IMG/VR virus record: IMGVR_UViG_3300023179_000006
Coordinates: 1-33,871 of that record
Strand: one strand, 5' to 3'
Length of the DNA stretch: 33,871 nucleotides
Source: a virus
Positions 14,566-20,291 of this stretch are shown in pieces. Under the pieces are notes generated by a model. The model was given only the letters and a program-made list of their open reading frames with translations, had not been told where the DNA came from and made no database searches. Every line of letters begins with the position of its first letter. Position 1 is the first letter of the stretch. Position numbers and translations under genes: made by a program.

Positions 14566-15584
14566 CGCTTGCAAAGATAATCAATTTCTGCAATTGCACG
14601 AAATATCTGATACACCACTTGAGGCACTACTGCGTTTCCGTATGCCTTTATTGACTCGTTGCGCCACTTAGAAAAGGTAATTCCGTCCAGTTCGGTGGAA
14701 ATCCCATCATCTCCGCCACAAATCGGGGATTGAGTTGGGAAGTTTTGCCATTGGCTTCTGCTTTCGATACCACGCTGCAAAGGTCGCTGTTGCCCTCCCA
14801 TGTTTCCGTTGGCTGCCTTCCTTTCCAATCGTTGCTCATAGGTGTCGGCAGTAAGCCAGACTTCTCCATAGTTCCAAGGTTGCACGTTATCTTGCCCATG
14901 TTCTTTGGGTTGCCGCTTGCAATCATGCGCGCTTTCCATTCGTTGTAATTCTCCTCGATTTCCGTTGCCTTTGGCGTGGGCAGTAAGCCCCGTTGATAAA
15001 TGAACCCCGTCTGCAACTCCTGTGCTAATGTTCCGCTGTTCCCGAACACTTGTTCTTTCTTGCTCAGATTCTCTGTGTGTGCATCCGCAGCGCATGGTGT
15101 TTTTAGCAACAAACCAAACCCTGTCCCTTCCGTGCGGGGCATTGACCGCCGCCGCAGGTATAACCACGGCCTGGACTTCGTAACCCGCAGATTCCAGGTC
15201 AGAATGCACCTCGTCGAATACCAATCCCCCGTTCCAATTAGTGAGGCCAAGAACATTTTCCCCCACGACGTAGCGCGGGGCAATCTCTCGTATTGCTCTA
15301 AGCATCTCTGGCCATAGGTGGCGCTCATCTTCTTTTCCGAGCCTTTTTCCGGCCATGCTGTAGGGCTGGCAGGGAAATCCCCCCGTGAGGATGTCAATTG
15401 TTCCTCTGTGAATAGTGAAGTCTGTTTGTGTAATGTCATGGTATTGAATGGCGTTAGGCCAGTAATGATGTAAAACTTTTTGTCCGAATGGATTCCATTC
15501 GCAATGAAACACATTCTCCCAGCCCATCCATTCGGCTGCTAAATCGAAACCCCCGATTCCGGAAAATAAACTGCCATGCCTCAT
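14562..15584 (-). CDS. dcm: DNA cytosine-5 methyltransferase (Dcm type)
   Basis: This 340-residue protein has the C5-methylase motifs in order. LFSGIGGFD (motif I, about 6-14) binds SAM, and GGFPCQPYS holds the catalytic Cys72 (motif IV). GENV (108-111) is motif VI and RDRVWFVA (153-160) motif VIII. YGNAVVPQV near 315-325 is motif X. It methylates cytosine in a short DNA site, probably to shield phage DNA from host restriction or to block a host site. A partner nuclease is not visible. The region between motifs VIII and X, normally target recognition, is also read in another frame by the nested gene 14648-15439. It overlaps the helicase stop by ATGA (15581-15584). Confidence 0.9.
   Translation of the reverse strand: MRHGSLFSGIGGFDLAAEWMGWENVFHCEWNPFGQKVLHHYWPNAIQYHDITQTDFTIHRGTIDILTGGFPCQPYSMAGKRLGKEDERHLWPEMLRAIREIAPRYVVGENVLGLTNWNGGLVFDEVHSDLESAGYEVQAVVIPAAAVNAPHGRDRVWFVAKNTMRCGCTHRESEQERTSVREQRNISTGVADGVHLSTGLTAHAKGNGNRGELQRMESAHDCKRQPKEHGQDNVQPWNYGEVWLTADTYEQRLERKAANGNMGGQQRPLQRGIESRSQWQNFPTQSPICGGDDGISTELDGITFSKWRNESIKAYGNAVVPQVVYQIFRAIAEIDYLCKR
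14648..15439 (-). CDS. Nested alternate-frame gene inside dcm (LPTP-repeat, methylase-associated family)
   Basis: The ATG at 15439 opens a 263-residue frame, offset from dcm, that stays open for 792 bases. Its sequence looks like a real family, not a shadow. It starts MTLHKQTSLFTEEQLTSS, has GDWYSTRCILTWNL, repeats the LLPTP motif twice (GLLPTPKATE, GLLPTPMSND) and ends SQLNPRFVAEMMGFPPNWTELPF-like. From memory, proteins with LPTP repeats and a final LNPxFVExMMGFPxxWT are found beside or as part of phage cytosine methylases. Their function is unknown to me; a DNA-binding or methylase helper role is a guess. The start is in an AATACC context like other genes here. Whether both frames are translated needs an experiment. 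Confidence 0.6.
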   Translation of the reverse strand: MTLHKQTSLFTEEQLTSSRGDFPASPTAWPEKGSEKKMSATYGQRCLEQYERLPRATSWGKMFLASLIGTGDWYSTRCILTWNLRVTKSRPWLYLRRRSMPRTEGTGFGLLLKTPCAADAHTENLSKKEQVFGNSGTLAQELQTGFIYQRGLLPTPKATEIEENYNEWKARMIASGNPKNMGKITCNLGTMEKSGLLPTPMSNDWKGRQPTETWEGNSDLCSVVSKAEANGKTSQLNPRFVAEMMGFPPNWTELPFLSGATSQ

Positions 15585-16846
15585 AACAAATAATGCGAAA
15601 ATGCGCTAACGAATTGACAGGGAATGATTCCCGTCCTGCCGTTCCGGTTCTTACTGATAATCGTTTCCGCTTCCTCGACCGGTGGTTTTTCGGTTTCGTA
15701 ATACATAGGCCGAAAAGGAAACACAACAACGTCCGCATCCTGCTCAATCGCGCCCGATTCCCGTAGGTCAGCCAGCCCGGGTCGTTTATCTCCACGCTGC
15801 TCGCTCTGCCTGTTCAGCTGTGAAAGCGCAACAACTGTAAGTTTTGATTCGCCTGCGATTAGCTTGCATTGCCGGGAAATGTACGCCACCTGCTGTTCAC
15901 GTATTATTTTCGGTTCGGACGGGTTGATAAGGCCGAGATAGTCAATGATTGCCAAGGTAATCCCGTGCTTTGCCTTCATCATTTTCAGCTTACTTCTGAT
16001 TTGGTCAATGGTCTGCCTCCTGCTGTCATCAATCCAAATCGACATTCGGGCAATGTTCTTCAAACGTGCCATGTCTTCAATCTGTTCTTCACTTACGTTG
16101 GCCGTGCGGATATTTTCCGAGTTGATAGAATATTCCGAGGAAAGCACCCGGTCAACAAGTCCTTCCTTGGTCATTTCCAAACTGAAGAACGCCACCTTTC
16201 CACCTGCCTTAAGTGAGTGTGCTATGCTGATGGATTGCGCCCACGATGTTTTGCCCATTCCCGGACGGCCTGCCACCACCCAAAATTCCCCCGGAACAAA
16301 TCCACCAGTGAAGCGGTCGAGCGTTTCCCACCCAGAAGGAACACCCAAGGTTTTAACCCCTTCCCGTTTCCGCTGTGCAATGTCGTTCACCCTATCCACC
16401 GCCACCTTCGCAATATGCACCCCATCCGAAGTATCAATGACCGAAAGTTGGTCAAGACGTGCCTGAGCATTGCCGATGATGGCGAACGGGTCTGCGTTCC
16501 GGTCGGCTGCGTGGTGCTGCATCTCCGCGGCAAGTATTGACAGCTGTCGGGTAAGATACATTTGGTGAAGAATTTTAATCTTGAATTGCAGGTTCGCATC
16601 TCCAATGTAGCGTGCGGAAATCCCGACAGCCGTGTGCATCGGAAGGCCCATATTTTTGAGCTTCAGCCCGACGGTCATAACGTCTATCGGTTCGCCTTTG
16701 TCGGATAGTTGTTTGATACATTGAAACACTGCCTTCGTTTCAGGTTCGGTAAAAAAATGCTCGTTGCATTCGCTCACGTGCACCTGAGCCTGATATGAGT
16801 TTATGAACATCGCGAGCACGTCGCGTTCCAGTTCTGCGTCTTTCAT
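15581..16846 (-). CDS. dnaB: Replicative DNA helicase, DnaB family
   Basis: This 421-residue protein has the DnaB layout. Residues 1-110 are the N-terminal helical domain (ERDVLAMFINSYQAQ), followed by a linker and a RecA-like ATPase. GRPGMGKTS (193-201) is Walker A, and LAIIDYLGLIN near 295-305 is Walker B. The region with VVALSQLNRQSEQR and ADLRESGAIEQDADVV near 345-375 is the DnaB signature. It unwinds DNA at the phage fork as a hexamer. No phage polymerase or primase gene was found, so host replisome parts probably complete the fork. It overlaps the DUF6291-like gene upstream by ATGA and dcm downstream by ATGA. Confidence 0.92.
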   Translation of the reverse strand: MKDAELERDVLAMFINSYQAQVHVSECNEHFFTEPETKAVFQCIKQLSDKGEPIDVMTVGLKLKNMGLPMHTAVGISARYIGDANLQFKIKILHQMYLTRQLSILAAEMQHHAADRNADPFAIIGNAQARLDQLSVIDTSDGVHIAKVAVDRVNDIAQRKREGVKTLGVPSGWETLDRFTGGFVPGEFWVVAGRPGMGKTSWAQSISIAHSLKAGGKVAFFSLEMTKEGLVDRVLSSEYSINSENIRTANVSEEQIEDMARLKNIARMSIWIDDSRRQTIDQIRSKLKMMKAKHGITLAIIDYLGLINPSEPKIIREQQVAYISRQCKLIAGESKLTVVALSQLNRQSEQRGDKRPGLADLRESGAIEQDADVVVFPFRPMYYETEKPPVEEAETIISKNRNGRTGIIPCQFVSAFSHYLL

Positions 16847-17436
16847 TGTAGTGTTGCGTAGTTGGTTGATGGTTTATTGATTCGGTATTGTTGATTCCAT
16901 TCCTTGCGTTCCCAAGTTCTGAATGCTGCCTTCCAATCCTTACAGGCGTTCTTTCCTATTTTCCAACCTCCTGCCTGCATAGTGTCAAAAAATTGTTGTC
17001 CAAGTTGTTTTTGAAAACCTCGTTCCACTGCATATTCTTCAACTTCCGATAATGATGCTTTCCCCTTAATCTTTTTTTCATTTTCATTAACACTATCATT
17101 ATCACTTACACTATCATTATCACTATCAGCTTTTTTGGGTTTTTCAAAAAAGGCTTGGGTTTTTTGGGTTTCGTTGGCTTTCTTAGGTCGGCCACCGCTT
17201 TTCCCGTTAAGCCGCTGCTTTTCAATGTAGGTACGATATTTTTCTAAATCGCGTTTCAATGCTGTCTTGATACCTTCAAAAGCCATAGTCATAATCAAGT
17301 CATCCGTTTCCGGATTTTCTTCATTGACATACGCGAAGATGTGTTTAATTAGCCGTCCTGCATATTCATCCGGCAGCTTGTCGAAAATACCGCGTTGGTC
17401 GCAGTACAGAATAAATGATTTTTTTCCTTCAGCCAT
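16843..17436 (-). CDS. DUF6291-type replication protein, possible helicase loader or initiator
   Basis: The ATG at 17436 (197 residues, MAEGKKSFILYCDQRGIFDKL) is preferred to an upstream in-frame ATG that falls inside the leader hairpin. Residues 1-85 match the DUF6291 pattern (KKSFILYCDQ, LPDEYAGRLIKHIFAYVN, AFEGIKTALKRDLEKY). A basic linker follows, then an acidic repeat of the form DSDNDSVSDNDSVNENE near 117-133. The C-terminal domain (GWKIGKNACKDWKAAFRTWE) resembles the end of phage replication organisers. It is transcribed just ahead of the helicase (ATGA overlap), so it may recruit DnaB to the origin. The leader ORF ends over its start codon. The activity is inferred. Confidence 0.7.
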   Translation of the reverse strand: MAEGKKSFILYCDQRGIFDKLPDEYAGRLIKHIFAYVNEENPETDDLIMTMAFEGIKTALKRDLEKYRTYIEKQRLNGKSGGRPKKANETQKTQAFFEKPKKADSDNDSVSDNDSVNENEKKIKGKASLSEVEEYAVERGFQKQLGQQFFDTMQAGGWKIGKNACKDWKAAFRTWERKEWNQQYRINKPSTNYATLQ

Positions 17437-17545
17437 AAAAGCAAAACGCCCCCTCATTTCCCAGTGTGACACCGCCCCTGAAGTTAGGGCGCACTGGTAC
17501 TCCGAGGGAGCGTCTTTTAAATTCGTTTTTCATTACTTCAATCAT
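17429..17545 (-). CDS. 38-codon leader ORF ending over the start of the next gene
   Basis: From the ATG at 17545 the frame reads MIEVMKNEFKRRSLGVPVRP, then on through the hairpin to a TGA at 17429-17431. That stop overlaps the ATGGCTGAA start of the DUF6291-type gene, so ribosomes finishing the leader arrive on that start. A second in-frame ATG is at 17533. The peptide is basic and Gly-rich, with no known family. It fits a translation-coupled leader peptide or attenuator. It could equally be a chance ORF, as it is short. Confidence 0.4.
   Translation of the reverse strand: MIEVMKNEFKRRSLGVPVRPNFRGGVTLGNEGAFCFYG
17446..17513 (-). promoter_or_regulatory. Long leader hairpin before the replication genes
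   Basis: Three nested arms pair in the transcript. ACGCCCCCTC (17446-17455) pairs with GAGGGAGCGT (17504-17513) with one mismatch. CCAGTGTG (17461-17468) pairs with CGCACTGG (17490-17497) with one G-U. CGCCC with GGGCG closes the top. The base of the stem is ten bases from the ATG at 17436 and is followed on the minus strand by TTTTGCTTTT. It may block ribosomes, act as an attenuator, or bind a protein. Confidence 0.6.
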
Positions 17546-17582
17546 TAGGGCTGGGTGTCAATCAGCGTTTCCTAACTTGTTA

Positions 17583-17614
17583 CAAATATAGGTTATAAAA
17601 ATCCGTTTTGCAAA
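17583..17614 (-). promoter_or_regulatory. Bacteroidota-type promoter P2 (TTTG-N20-TATATTTG)
   Basis: TTTG (17614-17611), 20 bases, then TATATTTG (17590-17583) is a full match to the Bacteroidota minus-33/minus-7 promoter. The minus-33 box lies in the last codons of the DnaA-like gene. Transcription would begin near 17577, giving a leader of about 140 bases to the DUF6291-type gene. Confidence 0.8.
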
Positions 17615-17970
17615 TTTTTCTCCCGTCCAAAGGTTTCTTCGCCCTGCAACATTCGGCCCTCCAGAATTTTCTCAATTTCCTGTACTCGCTTCCTCACTGT
17701 CTTATCAAGGTCCAGGTAATTGCAGATTTCCCGATAGCCGTGCATTGCTGATGTGTGGTCGCGACCGCCAGCGTAAAGGCCCATCTGCACCCAAGTTACG
17801 TTCGTCGTAATCCTAGCGAAGTAGAAGAAGTAAAAACGGGCCATCTTCCATTCGTCAAACCGTCGAGGGCTAACAATGACATCAGACGGCACATTGCAAA
17901 CTCTGGAAACAGCTTCCCAGATGCAGTCCATCTGCGTGTTATAGTACCTTTGTTGATGCTTTCTGCTCAT
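17593..17970 (-). CDS. Stand-alone DnaA domain IV-like DNA-binding protein
   Basis: This 125-residue protein contains GRDHTSAMHG (69-78), the signature of DnaA domain IV, which binds DnaA boxes. Before it is a helix-turn-helix with VSRVCNVPSDVIVSPRR, similar to the basic loop region of domain IV. The AAA+ ATPase part of DnaA is missing, so it cannot melt an origin. It might mark the phage origin, compete with host DnaA, or act as a regulator. It overlaps the 35-residue membrane peptide upstream by ATGA, and promoter P2 lies over its last codons. Confidence 0.8.
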   Translation of the reverse strand: MSRKHQQRYYNTQMDCIWEAVSRVCNVPSDVIVSPRRFDEWKMARFYFFYFARITTNVTWVQMGLYAGGRDHTSAMHGYREICNYLDLDKTVRKRVQEIEKILEGRMLQGEETFGREKNLQNGFL

Positions 17971-18074
17971 TTCTTAATCCACCCTCGGATGGTGTCAATA
18001 ATAGACAACAGGGCCGCGATGGTGGCAAGATACGCAACGTATCTCACCACCTCTTCTATCGGCATTTCGTTCAT
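17967..18074 (-). CDS. 35-residue single-pass membrane peptide
   Basis: The frame reads MNEMPIEEVVRYVAYLATI and on to a TGA, with one hydrophobic helix at about 11-26 and a basic end (RGWIKK). It is shorter than normal gene-calling limits. It is supported by ATGA overlaps at both ends: with the ERF stop (18071-18074) and the DnaA-like start (17967-17970). The whole 96-base gap is thus used. The orientation (acidic N-terminus, basic C-terminus) suggests the inner membrane with the C-terminus in the cytoplasm. Function is unknown. Confidence 0.65.
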   Translation of the reverse strand: MNEMPIEEVVRYVAYLATIAALLSIIDTIRGWIKK

Positions 18075-18694
18075 GCTTTTATCCCTCCTTTGCTTATTGC
18101 CAAAAGTGCTGCCTTCATCACCCCGTTCAGACGGTAGGTCTGCTCAAGCCGTTCGGTCGTCATGCACAGTCCTTCTTCGCCTTGGCCTATTGCCGCCTTG
18201 CCTTCAAGCCATTTGCAAGCTTCCGTCCAAACCTTATCTGTTTTGTTCAACCAAGGCTTATCAAACGGTGTCGGGGTGCGTGGTTGGGCATCGTTTTGAC
18301 GTGGCGTGCTTGCCGCGTTTGCATCGTCGTCTTCATCAGCAACTATCCCGAGGATTGCAGCCATTGCGTACCGCCTGCCGTAAGTGATGGCTGAACCGTA
18401 GCCCTGTGGGTCGTTTTTCGTTGGCTTCAGGAACAACGAACCCGTGATGTATTCGCCTGATTCGTGAACGAGGGAAGTGATGATTGAAACCCCATCGAAA
18501 GCGGTTTCGAAGGTTTGGCAAATCGCAAGGCCGTGCTTCTTCAGGATTGGCTTTGCCGTTTCCGCGATGCTCTGCAGGGTTGCGTACTTGCTTCTAAAGT
18601 GTGGGTTGTTGCCGTCCTTCGCTGCGGTTGGCATTTCGGCCTGTGCTTTTACGAGGGCCGCGAAAATCTGTTTTGTTTCGGTGCTATGTTTCAT
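18071..18694 (-). CDS. erf: ERF-family single-strand annealing protein
   Basis: This 207-residue protein starts MKHSTETKQIFAALVKAQAEM. PHFRSKYATLQSIAETAKPILKKHGL, quoted in part as HFRSKYATLQ, is the ERF core, followed by ITYGRRYAMAAILGIVADEDDDAN, also typical of ERF (quoted key: GSAITYGRRYA, DEDDD). The family anneals complementary strands in phage recombination and genome circularisation. A low-complexity linker at about 125-150 leads to a small C-terminal part. No exonuclease partner was seen nearby. It overlaps both neighbours by ATGA. Confidence 0.9.
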   Translation of the reverse strand: MKHSTETKQIFAALVKAQAEMPTAAKDGNNPHFRSKYATLQSIAETAKPILKKHGLAICQTFETAFDGVSIITSLVHESGEYITGSLFLKPTKNDPQGYGSAITYGRRYAMAAILGIVADEDDDANAASTPRQNDAQPRTPTPFDKPWLNKTDKVWTEACKWLEGKAAIGQGEEGLCMTTERLEQTYRLNGVMKAALLAISKGGIKA

Positions 18695-18876
18695 TTTATT
18701 AAGTGTTGTTTAGTCCATCCTGTAAAGCCTTCTAAATGATATTCCCAGCAGCGCGCGTTTGCGTTCCATCGGGAAGCGGCAACGGTTGCCTTAATGCTTG
18801 AATCTCTAAAGGTGACCGTTTCGCCTACGTTGTGGCGCATCTGCCGTTTCCGGCAAAGGGTGCGGAGTAGGTTCAT
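18691..18876 (-). CDS. Small basic hypothetical protein
   Basis: I chose the ATG at 18876 (61 residues, MNLLRTLCRKRQMRHNVGE), as it overlaps the upstream stop as ATGA. The protein begins with a strongly basic helix and continues as a beta-like domain (ETVTFRDSSIKATVAASRW, WEYHLEGFTGWTKQHLIK). The second half suggests a small SH3-like barrel. No family is recognised. The stop overlaps the ERF start, so it is probably co-translated with it. Confidence 0.6.
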   Translation of the reverse strand: MNLLRTLCRKRQMRHNVGETVTFRDSSIKATVAASRWNANARCWEYHLEGFTGWTKQHLIK

Positions 18877-19163
18877 TGCTGGCCCTCCTGCGCTATGATA
18901 ATAGCTTCGTATTTCGCCCTCAGGTTGTGGTGCGCTTCCTCGAAAGCCGACGCAAATTCCGCGGGGCTGCATGGTTCGGCAACGCGCAAATCTGCCTCAG
19001 AAATGTAGCTGGAAATAGCACCTTGACTAATATATAGGCCTGTTACATAACCATACTTGTCGCGACCTGTGCAGCAGATGTATCTGCCGTCATCCTTGCC
19101 AAAGAAAGGAATTTTAATTTCCGTGAAGGCCTCGACCTTCTGCTTGATTGTGATTTTTGTCAT
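18873..19163 (-). CDS. Hypothetical early protein
   Basis: This 96-residue protein starts MTKITIKQKVEAFTEIKIP. It has a beta-rich first half (FFGKDDGRYICCTGRDKYG, quoted in part) and a helical second half (SPAEFASAFEEAHHNLRAKY). The start is in the AATAACACCATG context shared with other early genes here. Two adjacent cysteines (ICC) are present. No family is recognised. It sits seven bases after the pentapeptide gene and overlaps the next gene by ATGA. Confidence 0.6.
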   Translation of the reverse strand: MTKITIKQKVEAFTEIKIPFFGKDDGRYICCTGRDKYGYVTGLYISQGAISSYISEADLRVAEPCSPAEFASAFEEAHHNLRAKYEAIIIAQEGQQ

Positions 19164-19170
19164 GGTGTTA

Positions 19171-19785
19171 TTAAATAGTTGTTGTTCTTAAAGTTTGAAT
19201 AATTCCCAAGTACATCGGGCAGTTGTGCTTCGCTTTAACTGCTGCTTCCAGTTCATCGAGCGTTCCCCAAAAACAGCCGGCCTGAACCATCCATCCGCTG
19301 TCATGACGCACGGCGTAAATAATACGTCCGCTGGTGGGCATTGGCCCGAATTGCATTATCCCTTTGGCTCCGTACAGGTTCGCTCCGTACAGGTTCGCTC
19401 CGTACAGGTTAGCTCTGTGAATGTCGGCTCCGCGCAGGTTAGCTCTGTGAATTTCGGCTCCGCGCAGCTTCGCTCCGCTCAAGTCGGCATCGCGCAGGTC
19501 GGCTCCGCACAGCTTCGCTCCGCGCAGGTCGGCATCGCGCAGGTCGGCATCGCACAGCTTCGCTCCGCGCAGGTCGGCATCGCGCAGGTCGGCTCCGCAC
19601 AGCTTCGCTCCGCGCAGGTCGGCATCGCGCAGGTCGGCTCCGCGCAGGTCGGCTCCGTACAGGTTCGCTCCGCGCAGGTTCGCTCCGCGCAGGTCGGCAT
19701 CGCGCAGGTCGGCTTTTTCGCCACCTTCGCCAAGCAGCCATAGTTTGTGCTGCTCAAGGACGCGTTGCAGTTGTTCTGTGTTCAT
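19171..19785 (-). CDS. Pentapeptide-repeat protein
   Basis: This 204-residue protein has a short N-terminal helix (about 1-22) and then roughly 23 pentapeptide repeats of the A(D/N)LRG type from about 25 to 142 (ADLRDADLRGAKLCGADL and similar). A C-terminal beta domain follows at about 150-204 with YAVRHDSGWMVQAG and GTLDELEAAVKAKH, common at the end of phage pentapeptide proteins. Such right-handed helices can mimic DNA; some bacterial members block gyrase. Whether this one does is unknown. It overlaps the 51-residue gene upstream by ATGA and has near-identical DNA repeats that could recombine. Confidence 0.88.
   Translation of the reverse strand: MNTEQLQRVLEQHKLWLLGEGGEKADLRDADLRGANLRGANLYGADLRGADLRDADLRGAKLCGADLRDADLRGAKLCDADLRDADLRGAKLCGADLRDADLSGAKLRGAEIHRANLRGADIHRANLYGANLYGANLYGAKGIMQFGPMPTSGRIIYAVRHDSGWMVQAGCFWGTLDELEAAVKAKHNCPMYLGIIQTLRTTTI
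19374..19715. repeat. 15-base tandem repeat tract in the pentapeptide gene
   Basis: About 23 units of 15 bases, variants of TCCGCGCAGGTCGGC on the plus strand, encode the pentapeptides. Several 30- to 60-base blocks are identical (around 19485-19640), more alike than protein selection alone requires, so the array probably expanded or was corrected recently by recombination. Confidence 0.85.
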
Positions 19786-19937
19786 GGTTTTATAGTGTTA
19801 ATAGTTGCTCTTGTTTTTTCTTCAATGCGTTTCCGTTCCTGTGCGCTCACAATCGGCTTATCCCCGTATTGTGCCAGCTTCTCCTCGCACCTCCTCCGCT
19901 CGTTGCGGATGTGCTGAATCCATTCGTTGTAGTTCAT
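19782..19937 (-). CDS. 51-residue basic helical protein
   Basis: The frame reads MNYNEWIQHIRNERRRCEEK and ends in a TGA shared with the next gene's ATG. It is 51 residues, highly charged and probably one or two helices. It is supported by ATGA overlaps on both sides (19934-19937 and 19782-19785), which fill the 148-base gap exactly. No family is recognised. The basic helix (RNERRR) could contact nucleic acid. Confidence 0.65.
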   Translation of the reverse strand: MNYNEWIQHIRNERRRCEEKLAQYGDKPIVSAQERKRIEEKTRATINTIKP

Positions 19938-20158
19938 CTGCGCTCCCTCCATAATCTCATTGCTTCAGCCCTCAGTGCGCGATACCCTGAGGCAATGCGC
20001 CTGTCGCTGTCGTCGTCGTCGAAGTCGTCAATTGCGCTGCTGTTGGTGGTGGTGAATGTGAACGGCTTCCCGTACACTTCCATTGTCACCTGCCAATGGC
20101 CGTAACCTGTCTTGCGGATTTTCGTGTTTACCCGCCTGTTGTAGTTTGTCTGTGTCAT
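19934..20158 (-). CDS. Small hypothetical protein, first early gene
   Basis: I chose the ATG at 20158 (74 residues, MTQTNYNRRVNTKIRKTGY), as longer in-frame versions would begin within promoter P1. The protein has a beta-rich part (GHWQVTMEVYGKPFTFTTTN), an acidic stretch with DDFDDDDSD and a basic C-terminus (RALRAEAMRLWRERR). It is the first gene after P1, with a leader of roughly 15 bases, so it is expected to be made first after infection. Function is unknown. It overlaps the 51-residue gene by ATGA. Confidence 0.65.
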   Translation of the reverse strand: MTQTNYNRRVNTKIRKTGYGHWQVTMEVYGKPFTFTTTNSSAIDDFDDDDSDRRIASGYRALRAEAMRLWRERR

Positions 20159-20179
20159 TGTCTGTGCTAATTGGTGATA

Positions 20180-20210
20180 CAAATATACTACGCTTTTCCA
20201 CATTAGCAAA
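20180..20210 (-). promoter_or_regulatory. Bacteroidota-type promoter P1 (TTTG-N19-TATATTTG)
   Basis: TTTG (20210-20207), 19 bases and TATATTTG (20187-20180) fit the consensus fully. Transcription would begin near 20173. The A/T tracts at 20222-20243 lie just upstream of the minus-33 box, as an UP-like element would. It heads the whole early block. Confidence 0.82.
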
Positions 20211-20221
20211 CACTTACACAC

Positions 20222-20243
20222 AAAAAAAGTTAATTATTTTTTT
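20222..20243. promoter_or_regulatory. A-tract/T-tract inverted repeat upstream of P1
   Basis: Seven A (20222-20228) and seven T (20237-20243) flank GTTAATTA. Read either way it gives an AT-only hairpin or bent DNA. It lies 12 bases upstream of the P1 minus-33 box, so curvature or an UP-like role is more likely than termination, because there is no GC stem. Confidence 0.45.
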
Positions 20244-20291
20244 GCATCCGCGCTAACTTGTTGACTATCAGCGCATTACGGTAGAAAAAAA

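Noticed and set aside
14565-14600. TATCTTTG before the 64-residue gene, and a similar box before the PP-loop gene (21548-21555)
   Set aside because: Both lack a minus-33 box at the right distance; the A/T-rich sequence before starts makes such matches common.
19374-19715. CRISPR-like array
   Set aside because: Units are 15 bases with no unique spacers and read as pentapeptides in a clean minus-strand gene.
19195-19743. Long open frames on both strands over the pentapeptide repeats
   Set aside because: A 15-base repeat without stops keeps several frames open; their products are low-complexity and lack a coupled start, while the minus frame has a start joined by ATGA and a known end domain.
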